A stretch of 58,671 nt of DNA from Deltaproteobacteria bacterium. GTDB lineage: Bacteria > Desulfobacterota > Syntrophia > Syntrophales > Smithellaceae. The DNA lies in contig JAKLGV010000019.1 of the NCBI GenBank assembly GCA_022710585.1, forward strand, positions 1 through 58,671, in the 5' to 3' direction. Shown piece by piece: positions 23,808 through 32,615 of this stretch. The position numbers and the translations under genes were made by a program. The notes under the pieces are model-generated. The model saw nothing but the letters and a program-made list of their open reading frames with translations, was not told the DNA's origin and searched no databases. Every line of letters starts with the position of its first letter. Position 1 is the stretch's first letter.

Positions 23808-25289
23808 TCATTGATATAAAGAAATTGACTTACCACGCTGCGGCAGCGACAAGATGCGCTTTTTCAGCTGATGCGTAATGATCTCACACCACATCTGCGG
23901 CCACTTCCTCATCGGGTTTAGCCGCATATATACCGGCCGGAGATGTTTTCTTGAAAACGGTGCAAATCGCGATTGTACCCAAATTTCTCTCGCGCGCGGC
24001 GACACTTTGGAAAAGATATCTTCCTCATAAAAGTTCAGCACATTTTCCCGGGTCCATTCGCTTGTCTCAAAAAATCTTTTCCCGGTTTCATTATATAAAA
24101 TGGATCCCGGATGACGAGCCAAAGGCATCAACATAAATGTATCCGGCCGATTGCGTTTTAGCCAATCGAGTTTCACATCCAAATCTGTTAACGATTCTTC
24201 TGCCGTTTGAGTCAACATATATGCATGCACACTGATCCCTGCATCACGGCACAACCGCAAGGCTTTTTCATTCGTGCCGACCGTCGTATCTTTTCTTAAT
24301 GAATCCAAATCTTTCTGCGCTGTGGCTTCCACGCCAATTTCTATTTTGATGCAGCCGGCCTGCCGCATCAATTTCAACAAATCCGGTTCCAATCTGTCCG
24401 CCCGTGCCTGTATAGCCCATGAAAACTTTTTTGCAAGTCCGGTTTGAATAAACCGACGGCAAATGTTTTCCACTCTCGCCCGGTCAAACATAAAATCATT
24501 ATCATGAAAATAGATGGCTTCGACCTTCGGAAATTGTTTGATAGTGCGATCAATCATCTCTGACAAGTAATCAACGCTGTGGAAACGCACCCCGCCTCCG
24601 TAAACCAGAGATTCGGTGCAAAAAGAGCATCGATAGCTGCATCCCCTCGATCCGAGCATTGTTAAAGTAGACACATAAAACCCACGAATGATAGCGGAGG
24701 TGCGACGCGTATAAAACGCCATATCCAGCAATGAAAAATCAGGAAAAGGCAATGTATCAAGATCCTTGATTCGGCCATGACCCATCTCTTGGCCCCGATC
24801 CATGTTTGTTTCCTGACTATCTTTCAATCTATTACGCCAAAGAATCCCCTTGATTTCATCTTGTCTTACGCCTTCAGCAAAGGCAAGCAGAGATTCTTCA
24901 CCTTCTCCTATCCCCACACCGTCCAGTTCCGGAATTTTTTCCAGTGTCTGTTGCGGTAAAGCGGTTGCGTGATGTCCGCCTGCCAGTATAATTCCTTGAA
25001 ATGAATCTCGGATAATTTTTGCGCAATGCACTGTCTGATAAACCAGTGGAGAAATAGTTGTCATACCGATTACGTCAGGAGAAAACGTCTTGACCGCCGC
25101 CAGCATCTCATGGTCGATCTTTTTCCAATCCGGTCCCAAGCGGGCCATCGCTGCATGGCAATCAAAAACCTGCACGGCATGGCCGTGCTTTTTTAGCAGC
25201 GCACCGATATAAGCGAATCCAAGGGGAACCCAGTGGGGACTGGGACGCTTAATCGATTCCACACCGTGCGTGATAAACAAAAATCGCAT
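23808..25289 (-). CDS. Cobalamin-binding-domain radical SAM protein (class B-like)
   Basis: 493 residues. N-terminal B12-binding Rossmann domain (about 1-140; LGFAYIGALLKKHG, DVIGMTTIS, ILAGGHHAT, GIGEGEESL), then the radical SAM domain with the 4Fe-4S motif CSYRCSFC (Cys217, 221, 224) and typical strands (FHDNDFMFD, IKIEIGVEA). Relatives of this architecture methylate or rearrange unactivated carbons using SAM and cobalamin. No SPASM or RRE-like extension was recognised. The ATG lacks a clear Shine-Dalgarno. It is followed on the same strand by the GGPLK microgenes, which makes a peptide substrate conceivable. Confidence 0.85.
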   Translation of the reverse strand: MRFLFITHGVESIKRPSPHWVPLGFAYIGALLKKHGHAVQVFDCHAAMARLGPDWKKIDHEMLAAVKTFSPDVIGMTTISPLVYQTVHCAKIIRDSFQGIILAGGHHATALPQQTLEKIPELDGVGIGEGEESLLAFAEGVRQDEIKGILWRNRLKDSQETNMDRGQEMGHGRIKDLDTLPFPDFSLLDMAFYTRRTSAIIRGFYVSTLTMLGSRGCSYRCSFCTESLVYGGGVRFHSVDYLSEMIDRTIKQFPKVEAIYFHDNDFMFDRARVENICRRFIQTGLAKKFSWAIQARADRLEPDLLKLMRQAGCIKIEIGVEATAQKDLDSLRKDTTVGTNEKALRLCRDAGISVHAYMLTQTAEESLTDLDVKLDWLKRNRPDTFMLMPLARHPGSILYNETGKRFFETSEWTRENVLNFYEEDIFSKVSPRAREIWVQSRFAPFSRKHLRPVYMRLNPMRKWPQMWCEIITHQLKKRILSLPQRGKSISLYQ

Positions 25290-25676
25290 AATATTTTTTT
25301 CTTTTTCCGTTAAACATTTAATTATTCAGAGAGTTTTACTGAATAGTTAATCGGATATTTTAATATACATGTTCTTCATCTGATAATGAAGTATGACATT
25401 TTAAAATAGACCCGTCAAATCCAATCTACTATCCAATTAATCCATTCCGCAATGCCGGTCATGCAGCGGTCATTGGCGCACAGATTTTCCCATTTCTTTC
25501 TCTTGATAAGGTGCTTTTATGGATGACTTCGACTGGCCCACTCGGCCGCCATATTAATCTTATAATTATTCTTTTTTCGCTTGACAGTTTAGCCATCATT
25601 TACCTATACTCCGCCATCCAAAAAAGAATTGCTGCATCAAGTCTTATCAAAAAAAATAAGAAGGAGAACGACCACT
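25290..25676. other. Divergent intergenic region, radical SAM gene / 3-hydroxyacyl-CoA dehydrogenase
   Basis: AT-rich. It contains a small inverted repeat TATTCAG/CTGAATA (25323-25345, 9-nt loop), a possible operator near the radical SAM start, and the plus-strand promoter at 25581-25610. A 12-codon frame at 25519-25557 with AAGGTG upstream is present but has no promoter or relative. Confidence 0.5.
25581..25610 (+). promoter_or_regulatory. Sigma70-type promoter of the 3-hydroxyacyl-CoA dehydrogenase gene
   Basis: TTGACA (25581-25586), 18-nt spacer, TATACT (25605-25610), 67 nt upstream of the start codon. Confidence 0.7.
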
Positions 25677-26840
25677 ATGAAATTGGAAGATGTAAAGAAA
25701 ATTGCGGTAATCGGTTCAGGAGCTATGGGAAACGGCATCGCACAGGTATGCGCGCAGGCCGGCATTAAGGCTGTGATGGTGGACATTAAACAGGAGTTTC
25801 TTGACAAAGGCATGGCCACGGTCACCAAGAGTCTGGATACCCTGGTGAGCAAGGGCAAGATGACTGCCGAGAAAAAGGCAGAGGTATTGGGCAACCTGTC
25901 CACATCATTAAGCAACACCGAAGCGGTCAAGGACGTTCAGGTCATTATTGAAGCCGTTCCGGAAATCATGTCTCTGAAGAAAACGGTATGTGCCGAAATA
26001 TCGGCCGCCGCTCCGGCCGACGCGCTGATCGCGTCCAACACCTCTACCATGAGCATCAGTGAAATTGCCACGGCCGGTAAAAATCCGGAACGGATTCTCG
26101 GTATGCATTTCTTCAATCCCGCGCCGGTCATGAAAGGCGTGGAAGTGATTTATGCCAAGCAGACCACCGACGCCAATGTGGACCTGCTTTGCGAGCTGAC
26201 CAAGAAGATCGGCAAGGTTCCCATCAAGGTTCTCAAGGATGCCCCCGGCTTTATCGTCAACCGCATCGGCGCGCCCAACCAGGCCCTGATCAGCGCCATC
26301 CTGGATGAAGGCAAAATCAAAGTGGACACGATTGATGCCGTCATGAAGACCAAGGCCGGTATGCCTATGGGCCCCTTCGAGCTTGCTGACTACGTCGGCA
26401 TCGACGTTTTCTATCACACCCTCAAATATTATGAGGAGACGCTTTCTCCGGAATTTAAACCCGGCAAAGTTCTTCAGGGTCTGCTGGACAGTAAAAAACT
26501 GGGGATGAAGAGCGGTCAGGGCATTTACACGTGGGAAGGCGGCAAGGCCAAAATCGATATGTCCGTAGAATCTCAGGACTTCGGTCCCTTGGATTTTCTG
26601 GCTATTCAGATCAACGAAGCCGTGCGCGTTTACAAAGAAAAGATTGCGGCATCCGCTGCTGATATCGACCTAGGCATGGTTCACTGCATGAGAGCGTTTG
26701 CCGGTCCGTTCGCCTTTGGCGCCGGTATGGAACCCGCACAGATTGCGGATACGCTCAATAAACTGCACGCCCGTTTCGGTCTGAAGATTTTCAAACCTGA
26801 ACCTGAAATCGTGGACGGTTCCTTCAAACAGATGAAATAG
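25677..26840 (+). CDS. 3-hydroxyacyl-CoA (3-hydroxybutyryl-CoA type) dehydrogenase
   Basis: 387 residues from an ATG with AAGAAGGAGA upstream; longer in-frame starts lack a ribosome site. NAD site GSGAMGNGIAQ near residue 13, catalytic His in GMHFFNPAPVM, Ser/Asn in IASNTSTMS and the VKDAPGFIVNR-type segment. The protein is about 100 residues longer than single-domain HbdA and carries a second 3HCDH_C-like half (FLAIQINEAVRVY...). It oxidises 3-hydroxyacyl-CoA or reduces the ketone in the reverse direction, fitting butyrate-type metabolism. It is monocistronic: own promoter and terminator. Confidence 0.9.
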   Translation: MKLEDVKKIAVIGSGAMGNGIAQVCAQAGIKAVMVDIKQEFLDKGMATVTKSLDTLVSKGKMTAEKKAEVLGNLSTSLSNTEAVKDVQVIIEAVPEIMSLKKTVCAEISAAAPADALIASNTSTMSISEIATAGKNPERILGMHFFNPAPVMKGVEVIYAKQTTDANVDLLCELTKKIGKVPIKVLKDAPGFIVNRIGAPNQALISAILDEGKIKVDTIDAVMKTKAGMPMGPFELADYVGIDVFYHTLKYYEETLSPEFKPGKVLQGLLDSKKLGMKSGQGIYTWEGGKAKIDMSVESQDFGPLDFLAIQINEAVRVYKEKIAASAADIDLGMVHCMRAFAGPFAFGAGMEPAQIADTLNKLHARFGLKIFKPEPEIVDGSFKQMK

Positions 26841-26892
26841 TTTTTCCTGTTTTTTCCCGGTGAAGGAAAAACCTTTGCCGGCCGGTTCGTTC

Positions 26893-26932
26893 AAGCGGGG
26901 GAATGAAAAATCATTCCCCCGCTTTTCTTTCG
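26893..26932 (+). terminator. Rho-independent terminator
   Basis: AAGCGGGGGAATGA pairs perfectly with its complement (26911-26924) around an AAAA loop, followed by a T-rich run. Ends the dehydrogenase transcript. Confidence 0.85.
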
Positions 26933-26987
26933 CCCGTTTCAGGCGCATACAAGCTATATTCGATTTTTAATCCGTTTCGCTTTATCT

Positions 26988-27017
26988 TTGACAAAATCAA
27001 TTTCAATCTGCTATGAA
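26988..27017 (+). promoter_or_regulatory. Sigma70-type promoter of the acyl-CoA synthetase gene
   Basis: TTGACA (26988-26993), then TATGAA at 27012-27017 with an 18-nt spacer, 30 nt from the ATG. Confidence 0.55.
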
Positions 27018-27048
27018 TGAATAAAATCCACACATCAAAGGACGCAAT

Positions 27049-28950
27049 ATGGCCGACAAATCACTGTATGACGAAGTGTTTTCTCAATCCGTTCATCAGC
27101 CCGATATCTTCTGGGGCAAAGCAGCCGAAGACGTTGTCTGGAACAAAAAATGGGACAGGGTTCTCGACGAAAGCAGCAAACCTTTCTACCGTTGGTTTAC
27201 CGGTGGGGAATTGAATACCTGTTACAACGCTCTTGATTATCACGTTGAAGCGGGCCGCGGTAAACAAACCGCAATCATCTATGACAGTCCCGTAACCGAT
27301 ACCGTCCAAAAAATAACCTACAGGGAATTACTGGACAAGGTTTCCAAGTTCGCCGGCGCTCTGAGATCTCTTGGCGTCCGAAAGGGCGATACTGTTATCA
27401 TCTATATGCCGATGATCCCGGAAGCGCTGGTCGCCGTGCTTTCCTGCGCGCGCATCGGCGCGGTTCATTCCGTTGTCTTCGGCGGATTCGCGCCCAATGA
27501 ACTGGCCATCCGCATTGATGATGCCAAGCCCAAGGTGATTGTCTCCGCTTCCTGCGGCATTGAAGGAAAAAAAACGCTCCCCTACAAACCGCTTCTCGAT
27601 GAGGCAATCAGAATCGCATCGCATAAACCGCAGAACTGCGTCATTTATCAGCGTCCGCAGGTCAAGGCGGACATGGATGCCTCCCGCGATCTGGATTGGA
27701 ATGGCATAATGAAAAATGCCGAAGCCGTCGGCTGTGTGTCCGTTGCCGCTACCGATCCTCTCTATATTCTCTACACGTCCGGAACAACCGGCAAGCCCAA
27801 AGGCGTGATGCGGGACAACGGCGGTCATGCCGTGGCGTTAAAGTGGTCGATGAAATACATTTACGATGTGAAGCCGGGAGAAGTTTACTGGGCAGCCTCC
27901 GATGTCGGCTGGGTGGTCGGCCATTCCTACATCGTTTATGCGCCGCTTCTTTACGGCTGCACAACCATCGTCTACGAAGGCAAGCCGGTCGGCACGCCCG
28001 ATCCGGGCGCTTTCTGGAGAGTGATTTCCCAGCACGGCGTCTCTGTTTTATTCACCGCTCCAACGGCTTTCCGCGCCATCAAGAAGGAAGACCCCAACGG
28101 CGATTACCTGAAAAAATACGACATCAAATGCCTGAGATATCTTTTTCTCGCGGGCGAACGCCTCGATCCCGACACGTATCACTGGGCAAGCGATATGCTC
28201 AAGATTCCTGTGGTCGATCACTGGTGGCAGACGGAAACCGGCTGGCCGATTGCCGCCAACTGCATGGGCATTGAAAAATTCCCGATCAAGGCGGGTTCTC
28301 CGACCAAACCGGTCCCCGGCTACAATGTGCAGATACTGGATTCCGACGGCAACCCGCTCCCCAACGGTGAAGAAGGAAGCGTCGTCATCAAACTTCCCCT
28401 GCCGCCGGGATGTCTGCCCACACTCTGGCAGGATGACAAACGCTATCTGGAATACGTCACGGAAAGACCCGACTATTACGTCACCGGCGATGGCGGACGC
28501 TTTGATGAAGACGGGTATATCTTTATTATGGGACGCATCGACGACGTCATCAACGTCGCCGGACACCGCCTGTCCACCGGCTCGATGGAGGAAATTGTCT
28601 CCCGTCACAAGGACGTGGCGGAATGCGCCGTCTTCGGCGCCGAAGATCAGCTCAAGGGTCATGTTCCCGTGGGATTTGTTGTGCTCAAAGCCGGCGTGGA
28701 ACGGGATCCGCAGAAAATCGTGAAGGAACTCGTCCAGATGGTTCGCGATGAACTTGGCGCGCTGGCTTGCTTCAGGGAAGCCGCAGTGGTCAAGGCGCTG
28801 CCGAAAACCCGGTCCGGCAAAACGCTGCGCAGCACCATGCGCAAAATCGTTGACGGCAAGGATTATGTGGTTCCTTCCACGATCGACGATCCTTCGGTTC
28901 TGGATATCATCGCCGAGGCCGCCAAAACCATCGGCTACGGAAAAAAATGA
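27049..28950 (+). CDS. Propionyl/acetyl-CoA synthetase, PrpE/ACSS3-like
   Basis: 633 residues. AMP-forming acyl-CoA synthetase of the acetate/propionate class: YTSGTTGKPKG P-loop, WWQTETGWP core motif, TGDGGRFDEDGY, and the acetylatable catalytic Lys in KTRSGKTLRS. N-terminal FWGKAAEDVVWNKKWD matches the PrpE/ACSS3 branch more than housekeeping Acs. It makes propionyl-CoA or acetyl-CoA from the free acid and ATP, an entry point for short acids. The following small gene begins 4 nt downstream. Confidence 0.88.
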   Translation: MADKSLYDEVFSQSVHQPDIFWGKAAEDVVWNKKWDRVLDESSKPFYRWFTGGELNTCYNALDYHVEAGRGKQTAIIYDSPVTDTVQKITYRELLDKVSKFAGALRSLGVRKGDTVIIYMPMIPEALVAVLSCARIGAVHSVVFGGFAPNELAIRIDDAKPKVIVSASCGIEGKKTLPYKPLLDEAIRIASHKPQNCVIYQRPQVKADMDASRDLDWNGIMKNAEAVGCVSVAATDPLYILYTSGTTGKPKGVMRDNGGHAVALKWSMKYIYDVKPGEVYWAASDVGWVVGHSYIVYAPLLYGCTTIVYEGKPVGTPDPGAFWRVISQHGVSVLFTAPTAFRAIKKEDPNGDYLKKYDIKCLRYLFLAGERLDPDTYHWASDMLKIPVVDHWWQTETGWPIAANCMGIEKFPIKAGSPTKPVPGYNVQILDSDGNPLPNGEEGSVVIKLPLPPGCLPTLWQDDKRYLEYVTERPDYYVTGDGGRFDEDGYIFIMGRIDDVINVAGHRLSTGSMEEIVSRHKDVAECAVFGAEDQLKGHVPVGFVVLKAGVERDPQKIVKELVQMVRDELGALACFREAAVVKALPKTRSGKTLRSTMRKIVDGKDYVVPSTIDDPSVLDIIAEAAKTIGYGKK

Positions 28951-28954
28951 GGCC

Positions 28955-29263
28955 ATGAAAGATCAAAATTTCAGATTTAATACAAAAAAAATAAAACTCA
29001 ATAATCAGGAAATTATTGAACTGGCCTACCTGACCATGGAAATGATTAAACAAACTTATGGACAGAAACTTATTGCAGATCAGGCGAACTGTTATCGTTC
29101 CTGCTTTTATCTGATGCGCAATCTTCTGAAACAGGTCGATAAGGAATACCTGGATCAGCACGGCATCATTGACAGATTTTTTCAGGAGGGGCAGGAGCTG
29201 TCCAATGATAAAGGCAGATTGGATTTTAAGAACAGTGTTCCCTTGAAAGATTTGCCTTTTTGA
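28955..29263 (+). CDS. Small conserved-looking protein of unknown function
   Basis: 102 residues, starting 4 nt after the synthetase stop with GAGGCC before the ATG. Soluble and mostly helical, with NNQEIIELAYLTMEMIKQTYG and YRSCFYLMRNLLKQVDKEYLDQHG. No family recognised. Gene order suggests a role linked to the synthetase. Confidence 0.65.
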   Translation: MKDQNFRFNTKKIKLNNQEIIELAYLTMEMIKQTYGQKLIADQANCYRSCFYLMRNLLKQVDKEYLDQHGIIDRFFQEGQELSNDKGRLDFKNSVPLKDLPF

Positions 29264-29325
29264 CGCCGCTGCCCGGGCGCCGTTCTTGTATTTGGCGTTT
29301 TATCAATTCGCTTCCTTTCGCACTC

Positions 29326-29354
29326 TTGACAGCTCATACCCTCAGAATTAAATT
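29326..29354 (+). promoter_or_regulatory. Sigma70-type promoter of the PilZ gene
   Basis: TTGACA (29326-29331), 17-nt spacer, TAAATT (29349-29354). Confidence 0.65.
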
Positions 29355-29442
29355 AAAAAGAGTCGTAATCCTGTTAATCCGTTAACCAGACGATAAATTT
29401 ACCGGCAAAACACTCCAAATAGTTCAATAAAAGGAGGCCCCT

Positions 29443-29817
29443 ATGCCAAACATTATGAATGAAAGAAGAAGGGACAGACGAATTGAGGATTTCAACGAGA
29501 CAACCTTATCCGTCTTATGCGGAGAAAATAATCCGGTTGAAGAAAAAATTTTCCATAATTACAGCAAGGATATTTCCGAATCCGGCGCCCGGATTCTCAC
29601 GAATAATTATCTGCCGGTCGGCACCCGCCTCCAGTTGGATTTAACCTTGAATAATCTGCGCGAAAGGATCATCACCTTCGGAAAAGTAAAATGGATAAAA
29701 GGCAGTTCTTCCGACCGGTCATGGGATACCGGTGTGGAATTTGACAAGGTACCCGCTTACACGAGGAAGATGCTTGATATTTATATATCGTGGGCGGGGA
29801 TGCTTTATCCTGCGTGA
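29443..29817 (+). CDS. PilZ domain protein (paralogue of 10398-10751)
   Basis: 124 residues. N-terminal RRRDRR motif and DISESGARI core for cyclic di-GMP binding, then KVKWIK and GVEFDKVP strands. ATG preceded by AGGAGG. Sequence parallels the protein at 10398-10751 along its whole length, so the two arose by duplication. Single gene with its own promoter. Confidence 0.8.
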   Translation: MPNIMNERRRDRRIEDFNETTLSVLCGENNPVEEKIFHNYSKDISESGARILTNNYLPVGTRLQLDLTLNNLRERIITFGKVKWIKGSSSDRSWDTGVEFDKVPAYTRKMLDIYISWAGMLYPA

Positions 29818-29862
29818 AAGGCAGGCGAGGTTCCTGGTCGTCAGTCCTGAATGCACGTTCGC

Positions 29863-30690
29863 CTATAGTTTGTTCAGACCCAGTTTTTTGCCGAGCAGTT
29901 TGTCGGTGAAAGCACGGGGAAGTTTGGCAACCAGCGGAAGAAGCGTGGAACCTTTACCGATGCGAATTAATTCGGGTACTTTTTCCCTTTCCAGTTGATC
30001 AACAAGGCATTTTGCGAAGACATCCGCAGACGTCGCTCCTTCCTGCGACATATGCGCCCGCCTGACGATAAATTCCTGTATCGGACCGTAAGGGGTTGTT
30101 TTGAAACGATCGAGACCCTGATCAGCGTTATCGGATAATTTTGATGTGATGCCGCCCGGCTGAACGGTGATCACCTGGATGCCGAAAGGCGCCAGTTCCA
30201 TACGCAGGACATCGGAAAACGACGTTACGGCCGCTTTCGTTGAACAGTAAGCGCCGGAAAACGGCGTATTCAAAACGCCGGATATGCTGCTGATATTGAC
30301 AATTTTACCTGATCTATTTTTCATCATCTGCGGGACAACCGTGCGGGTCAGCGCGGCCAATCCCAGCACATTGGTTTCAAACTGCCTGCGCAATTCGCTG
30401 ATTTCCAGTTCCACCAGAGGTCCGATCAGAAGAAGTCCCGCGTTGTTGACCAGCATGTCAATACGGCCGGCTTTTGAAAGAACCGAATCAACACACGCTT
30501 TGATGGAACTTTCATCCGTCACGTCTAAGTATGCTATTTCAACGTTCGGTGCTTTCAGATCATTAATTGCTTCCGGTTTTCGGGCAGTGGCAAAGACCTG
30601 CCAGTGACGTGCGGAAAATTCAACAGCCAGCGCGCGGCCGATGCCGGTTGAGCAGCCGCTGATCAGGACGACTGGAGCATTCTTCATCAT
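29863..30690 (-). CDS. Short-chain dehydrogenase/reductase
   Basis: 275 residues. Cofactor motif SGCSTGIGRA near residue 11, NNAG near 86, Ser in NISSISGVLNTP and YCSTKAA catalytic pair. The pattern (FATARKPEAINDL, GPLVELEISELRRQFETNVLG) is that of the SDR group often acting on hydroxysteroid- or retinol-like or acyl substrates; the substrate is not predictable. The start is ATGATG, with GAGGTG just before; the second ATG (30687) has better spacing. Confidence 0.8.
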   Translation of the reverse strand: MMKNAPVVLISGCSTGIGRALAVEFSARHWQVFATARKPEAINDLKAPNVEIAYLDVTDESSIKACVDSVLSKAGRIDMLVNNAGLLLIGPLVELEISELRRQFETNVLGLAALTRTVVPQMMKNRSGKIVNISSISGVLNTPFSGAYCSTKAAVTSFSDVLRMELAPFGIQVITVQPGGITSKLSDNADQGLDRFKTTPYGPIQEFIVRRAHMSQEGATSADVFAKCLVDQLEREKVPELIRIGKGSTLLPLVAKLPRAFTDKLLGKKLGLNKL

Positions 30691-30896
30691 TCACCTCAGG
30701 ATTTTTTCTTGAGAAAATGACACAATTTCCTTTTATAATCAAGTTGCTATCCTTCATTTTTTTGATCTATGCAGGCAATAATCGCATATTGCTGAGAGCT
30801 CGACACGCCTTTCAATCGATATTTGTCTGTAATTACAATAACTTAATATTTAACCGGATATACGGCAAAATTTTCCCAGCCGATCCTTAAATTTTA

Positions 30897-30925
30897 TTGA
30901 CAAAAGAAAACATTTTGTCTATAAA
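30897..30925 (+). promoter_or_regulatory. Consensus sigma70 promoter of rplU-rpmA
   Basis: TTGACA (30897-30902), 17-nt spacer, TATAAA (30920-30925), 36 nt before the rplU ATG. Confidence 0.75.
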
Positions 30926-30960
30926 TGCCAGTCTTAATTCTATTAAAAAAAGGATTGGTT

Positions 30961-31272
30961 ATGTACGCAGTAATAAAAACAGGAGCGAAACAGCACAGAG
31001 TGTCCGAAGGTGATGTTTTATCCGTGGAAAAACTGGCCGGAGCCAAAGGCGATGAAGTTGTTTTCAATGAAGTGCTGATGGTGTCCGACGATAAAGCAGT
31101 CAAAGTCGGAAAACCCTTCGTGGAAGGCGCCAAAGTGGTCGGTCAAATCGTCGCCCAGAAAAAAGGCCAGAAGTTGATCGTGTATCACATGAAAAAACGC
31201 AAGGGCTTTCACAAGAAAACAGGTCATCGTCAAAACTTGACCAGCATGAAAATAACAAAGATTACGGCATAA
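30961..31272 (+). CDS. rplU: 50S ribosomal protein L21
   Basis: 103 residues. [18 protein letters not shown] start, [25 protein letters not shown] and GHRQN...TKITA end are characteristic of bL21, which binds 23S rRNA in the large subunit. The ATG at 30961 is preferred to an upstream frame that gives a non-homologous extension. Followed 12 nt later by rpmA, the universal order. Confidence 0.97.
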   Translation: MYAVIKTGAKQHRVSEGDVLSVEKLAGAKGDEVVFNEVLMVSDDKAVKVGKPFVEGAKVVGQIVAQKKGQKLIVYHMKKRKGFHKKTGHRQNLTSMKITKITA

Positions 31273-31284
31273 GCGGAGGAAGTC

Positions 31285-31539
31285 ATGGCACATAAGAAAG
31301 GTCAGGGAAGTTCCCGCAACGGTAGAGACAGCAACGCGCAGCGGCGCGGGATCAAGGTCTTCGGCGGCGAAAAAATCAATGCCGGCTCTATCATTGTGCG
31401 GCAGGTGGGAACAAAAATTCACCCCGGTAATAACGTGGGATTGGGCAAAGATTTTACCATTTTCTCACTGATTAACGGCGTGGTAAAATATGAAAGATTG
31501 GACAAAACGAGGAAGAAAGTAAGCGTTTACGCTGCATAG
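31285..31539 (+). CDS. rpmA: 50S ribosomal protein L27
   Basis: 84 residues, bL27. [20 protein letters not shown] at the N-terminus, then [22 protein letters not shown]. Its N-terminal tail reaches the peptidyl-transferase centre. There is no Firmicutes-type N-terminal cleavage extension. GGAGGA ribosome site upstream. Confidence 0.97.
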   Translation: MAHKKGQGSSRNGRDSNAQRRGIKVFGGEKINAGSIIVRQVGTKIHPGNNVGLGKDFTIFSLINGVVKYERLDKTRKKVSVYAA

Positions 31540-31566
31540 AAATTTCGTTTAGATATTTGGATTATC

Positions 31567-31599
31567 AAAGGCGCTTACACCAAAGCGCCTTTTGTTTTT
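31567..31599 (+). terminator. Intrinsic terminator/attenuator between rpmA and obgE
   Basis: AAAGGCGCTT pairs with AAGCGCCTTT around a 6-nt loop, followed by TGTTTTTG. It ends only 7 nt before the obgE ATG, so partial read-through must supply obgE. Confidence 0.7.
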
Positions 31600-31606
31600 G
31601 AAAATC

Positions 31607-32611
31607 ATGAAATTCGTTGATGAAGTCAAAATCTATATCAGGGCCGGCCACGGCGGCAGCGGCTGCGTGAGTTTCCGACGGGAAAAGTTTGTGCCGAAAG
31701 GCGGACCCGACGGAGGCGACGGCGGCAAGGGTGGCGATGTCATCTTTCGCGCCACGGAAAGTCATCACACGCTGCTGGACCTGAAATACAAGCAGCATCA
31801 AAACGCCAAAAACGGCGGGCACGGCTCCGGTAATAACCGCACCGGTAAAAGCGCTGAGGATCTGGTGATTCCCGTCCCGGTGGGAACGGTCATCAAAAAT
31901 TTCGAAACGGGCGAAGAGATGGCCGATTTATCTGAAAAAGACCAGACCTTTATCGCCGCGCGCGGCGGCATCGGCGGCAAGGGCAACGCGCACTTTAAAA
32001 CATCCACCCATCAGACTCCGCGCTTCGCTCAGGAAGGCATGGAAGGCGCAGAATTCACGCTCAAACTGGAGCTGAAACTGCTGGCCGATGTCGGCATTAT
32101 CGGATTTCCCAACGCCGGCAAATCAACGTTCATTTCCCGCGTGTCCGCGGCCAGACCCAAAATCGCCGATTATCCTTTTACCACGCTGACACCGCATCTG
32201 GGCGTCGTCCAATATTCAGGCACGAAAAGCTTTGTCATCGCCGACATTCCGGGGCTGATTTCGGGAGCGCATGAAGGGCTGGGCATGGGCGACAAATTTT
32301 TAAAACATGTCGAACGAACATCCGTGCTGCTGCACATCATTGATATCTCCGTCGAACCGCATACAAGCGCCTGGTCAAACTTCACCGCCATCAATCAGGA
32401 ACTGGAGCGTTACAAACCCGAAATGACCGCCAAGCCACAGGTGGTCGCGCTAAATAAAATCGATCTTCCCGATGTGAAAGAAAGAGCCAAGAAAGAAGTT
32501 GTGCTCTTCAAGAAAAAAGGCATCATACTGCATCTTTTTTCCGCCGTGACCGGCGAAGGACTGAAGGAGATACTCAACAAGCTCATCACCATTGTCAATC
32601 AATCAGGATAA
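31607..32611 (+). CDS. obgE: GTPase Obg
   Basis: 334 residues. Glycine-rich Obg domain (about 1-155; HGGSGCVSFRREKFVPKGGPDGGDGG) followed by the G domain with GFPNAGKST (G1), DIPGLI (G3) and NKIDLP (G4). Ribosome-assembly and stress GTPase. ATG at 31607 is the conserved MKFVDEVKI start. Standard order rplU-rpmA-obgE-proB. Confidence 0.96.
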   Translation: MKFVDEVKIYIRAGHGGSGCVSFRREKFVPKGGPDGGDGGKGGDVIFRATESHHTLLDLKYKQHQNAKNGGHGSGNNRTGKSAEDLVIPVPVGTVIKNFETGEEMADLSEKDQTFIAARGGIGGKGNAHFKTSTHQTPRFAQEGMEGAEFTLKLELKLLADVGIIGFPNAGKSTFISRVSAARPKIADYPFTTLTPHLGVVQYSGTKSFVIADIPGLISGAHEGLGMGDKFLKHVERTSVLLHIIDISVEPHTSAWSNFTAINQELERYKPEMTAKPQVVALNKIDLPDVKERAKKEVVLFKKKGIILHLFSAVTGEGLKEILNKLITIVNQSG

Positions 32612-32615
32612 AATC

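Noticed and set aside
25519..25557. 12-codon frame MDDFDWPTRPPY with AAGGTG upstream, a possible additional microgene
   Set aside because: No promoter upstream, no second copy and no resemblance to the GGPLK peptides; likely chance in the leader region.
28048..28956. 302-codon frame antisense to the acyl-CoA synthetase
   Set aside because: Shadow of the PrpE-like gene; composition only.
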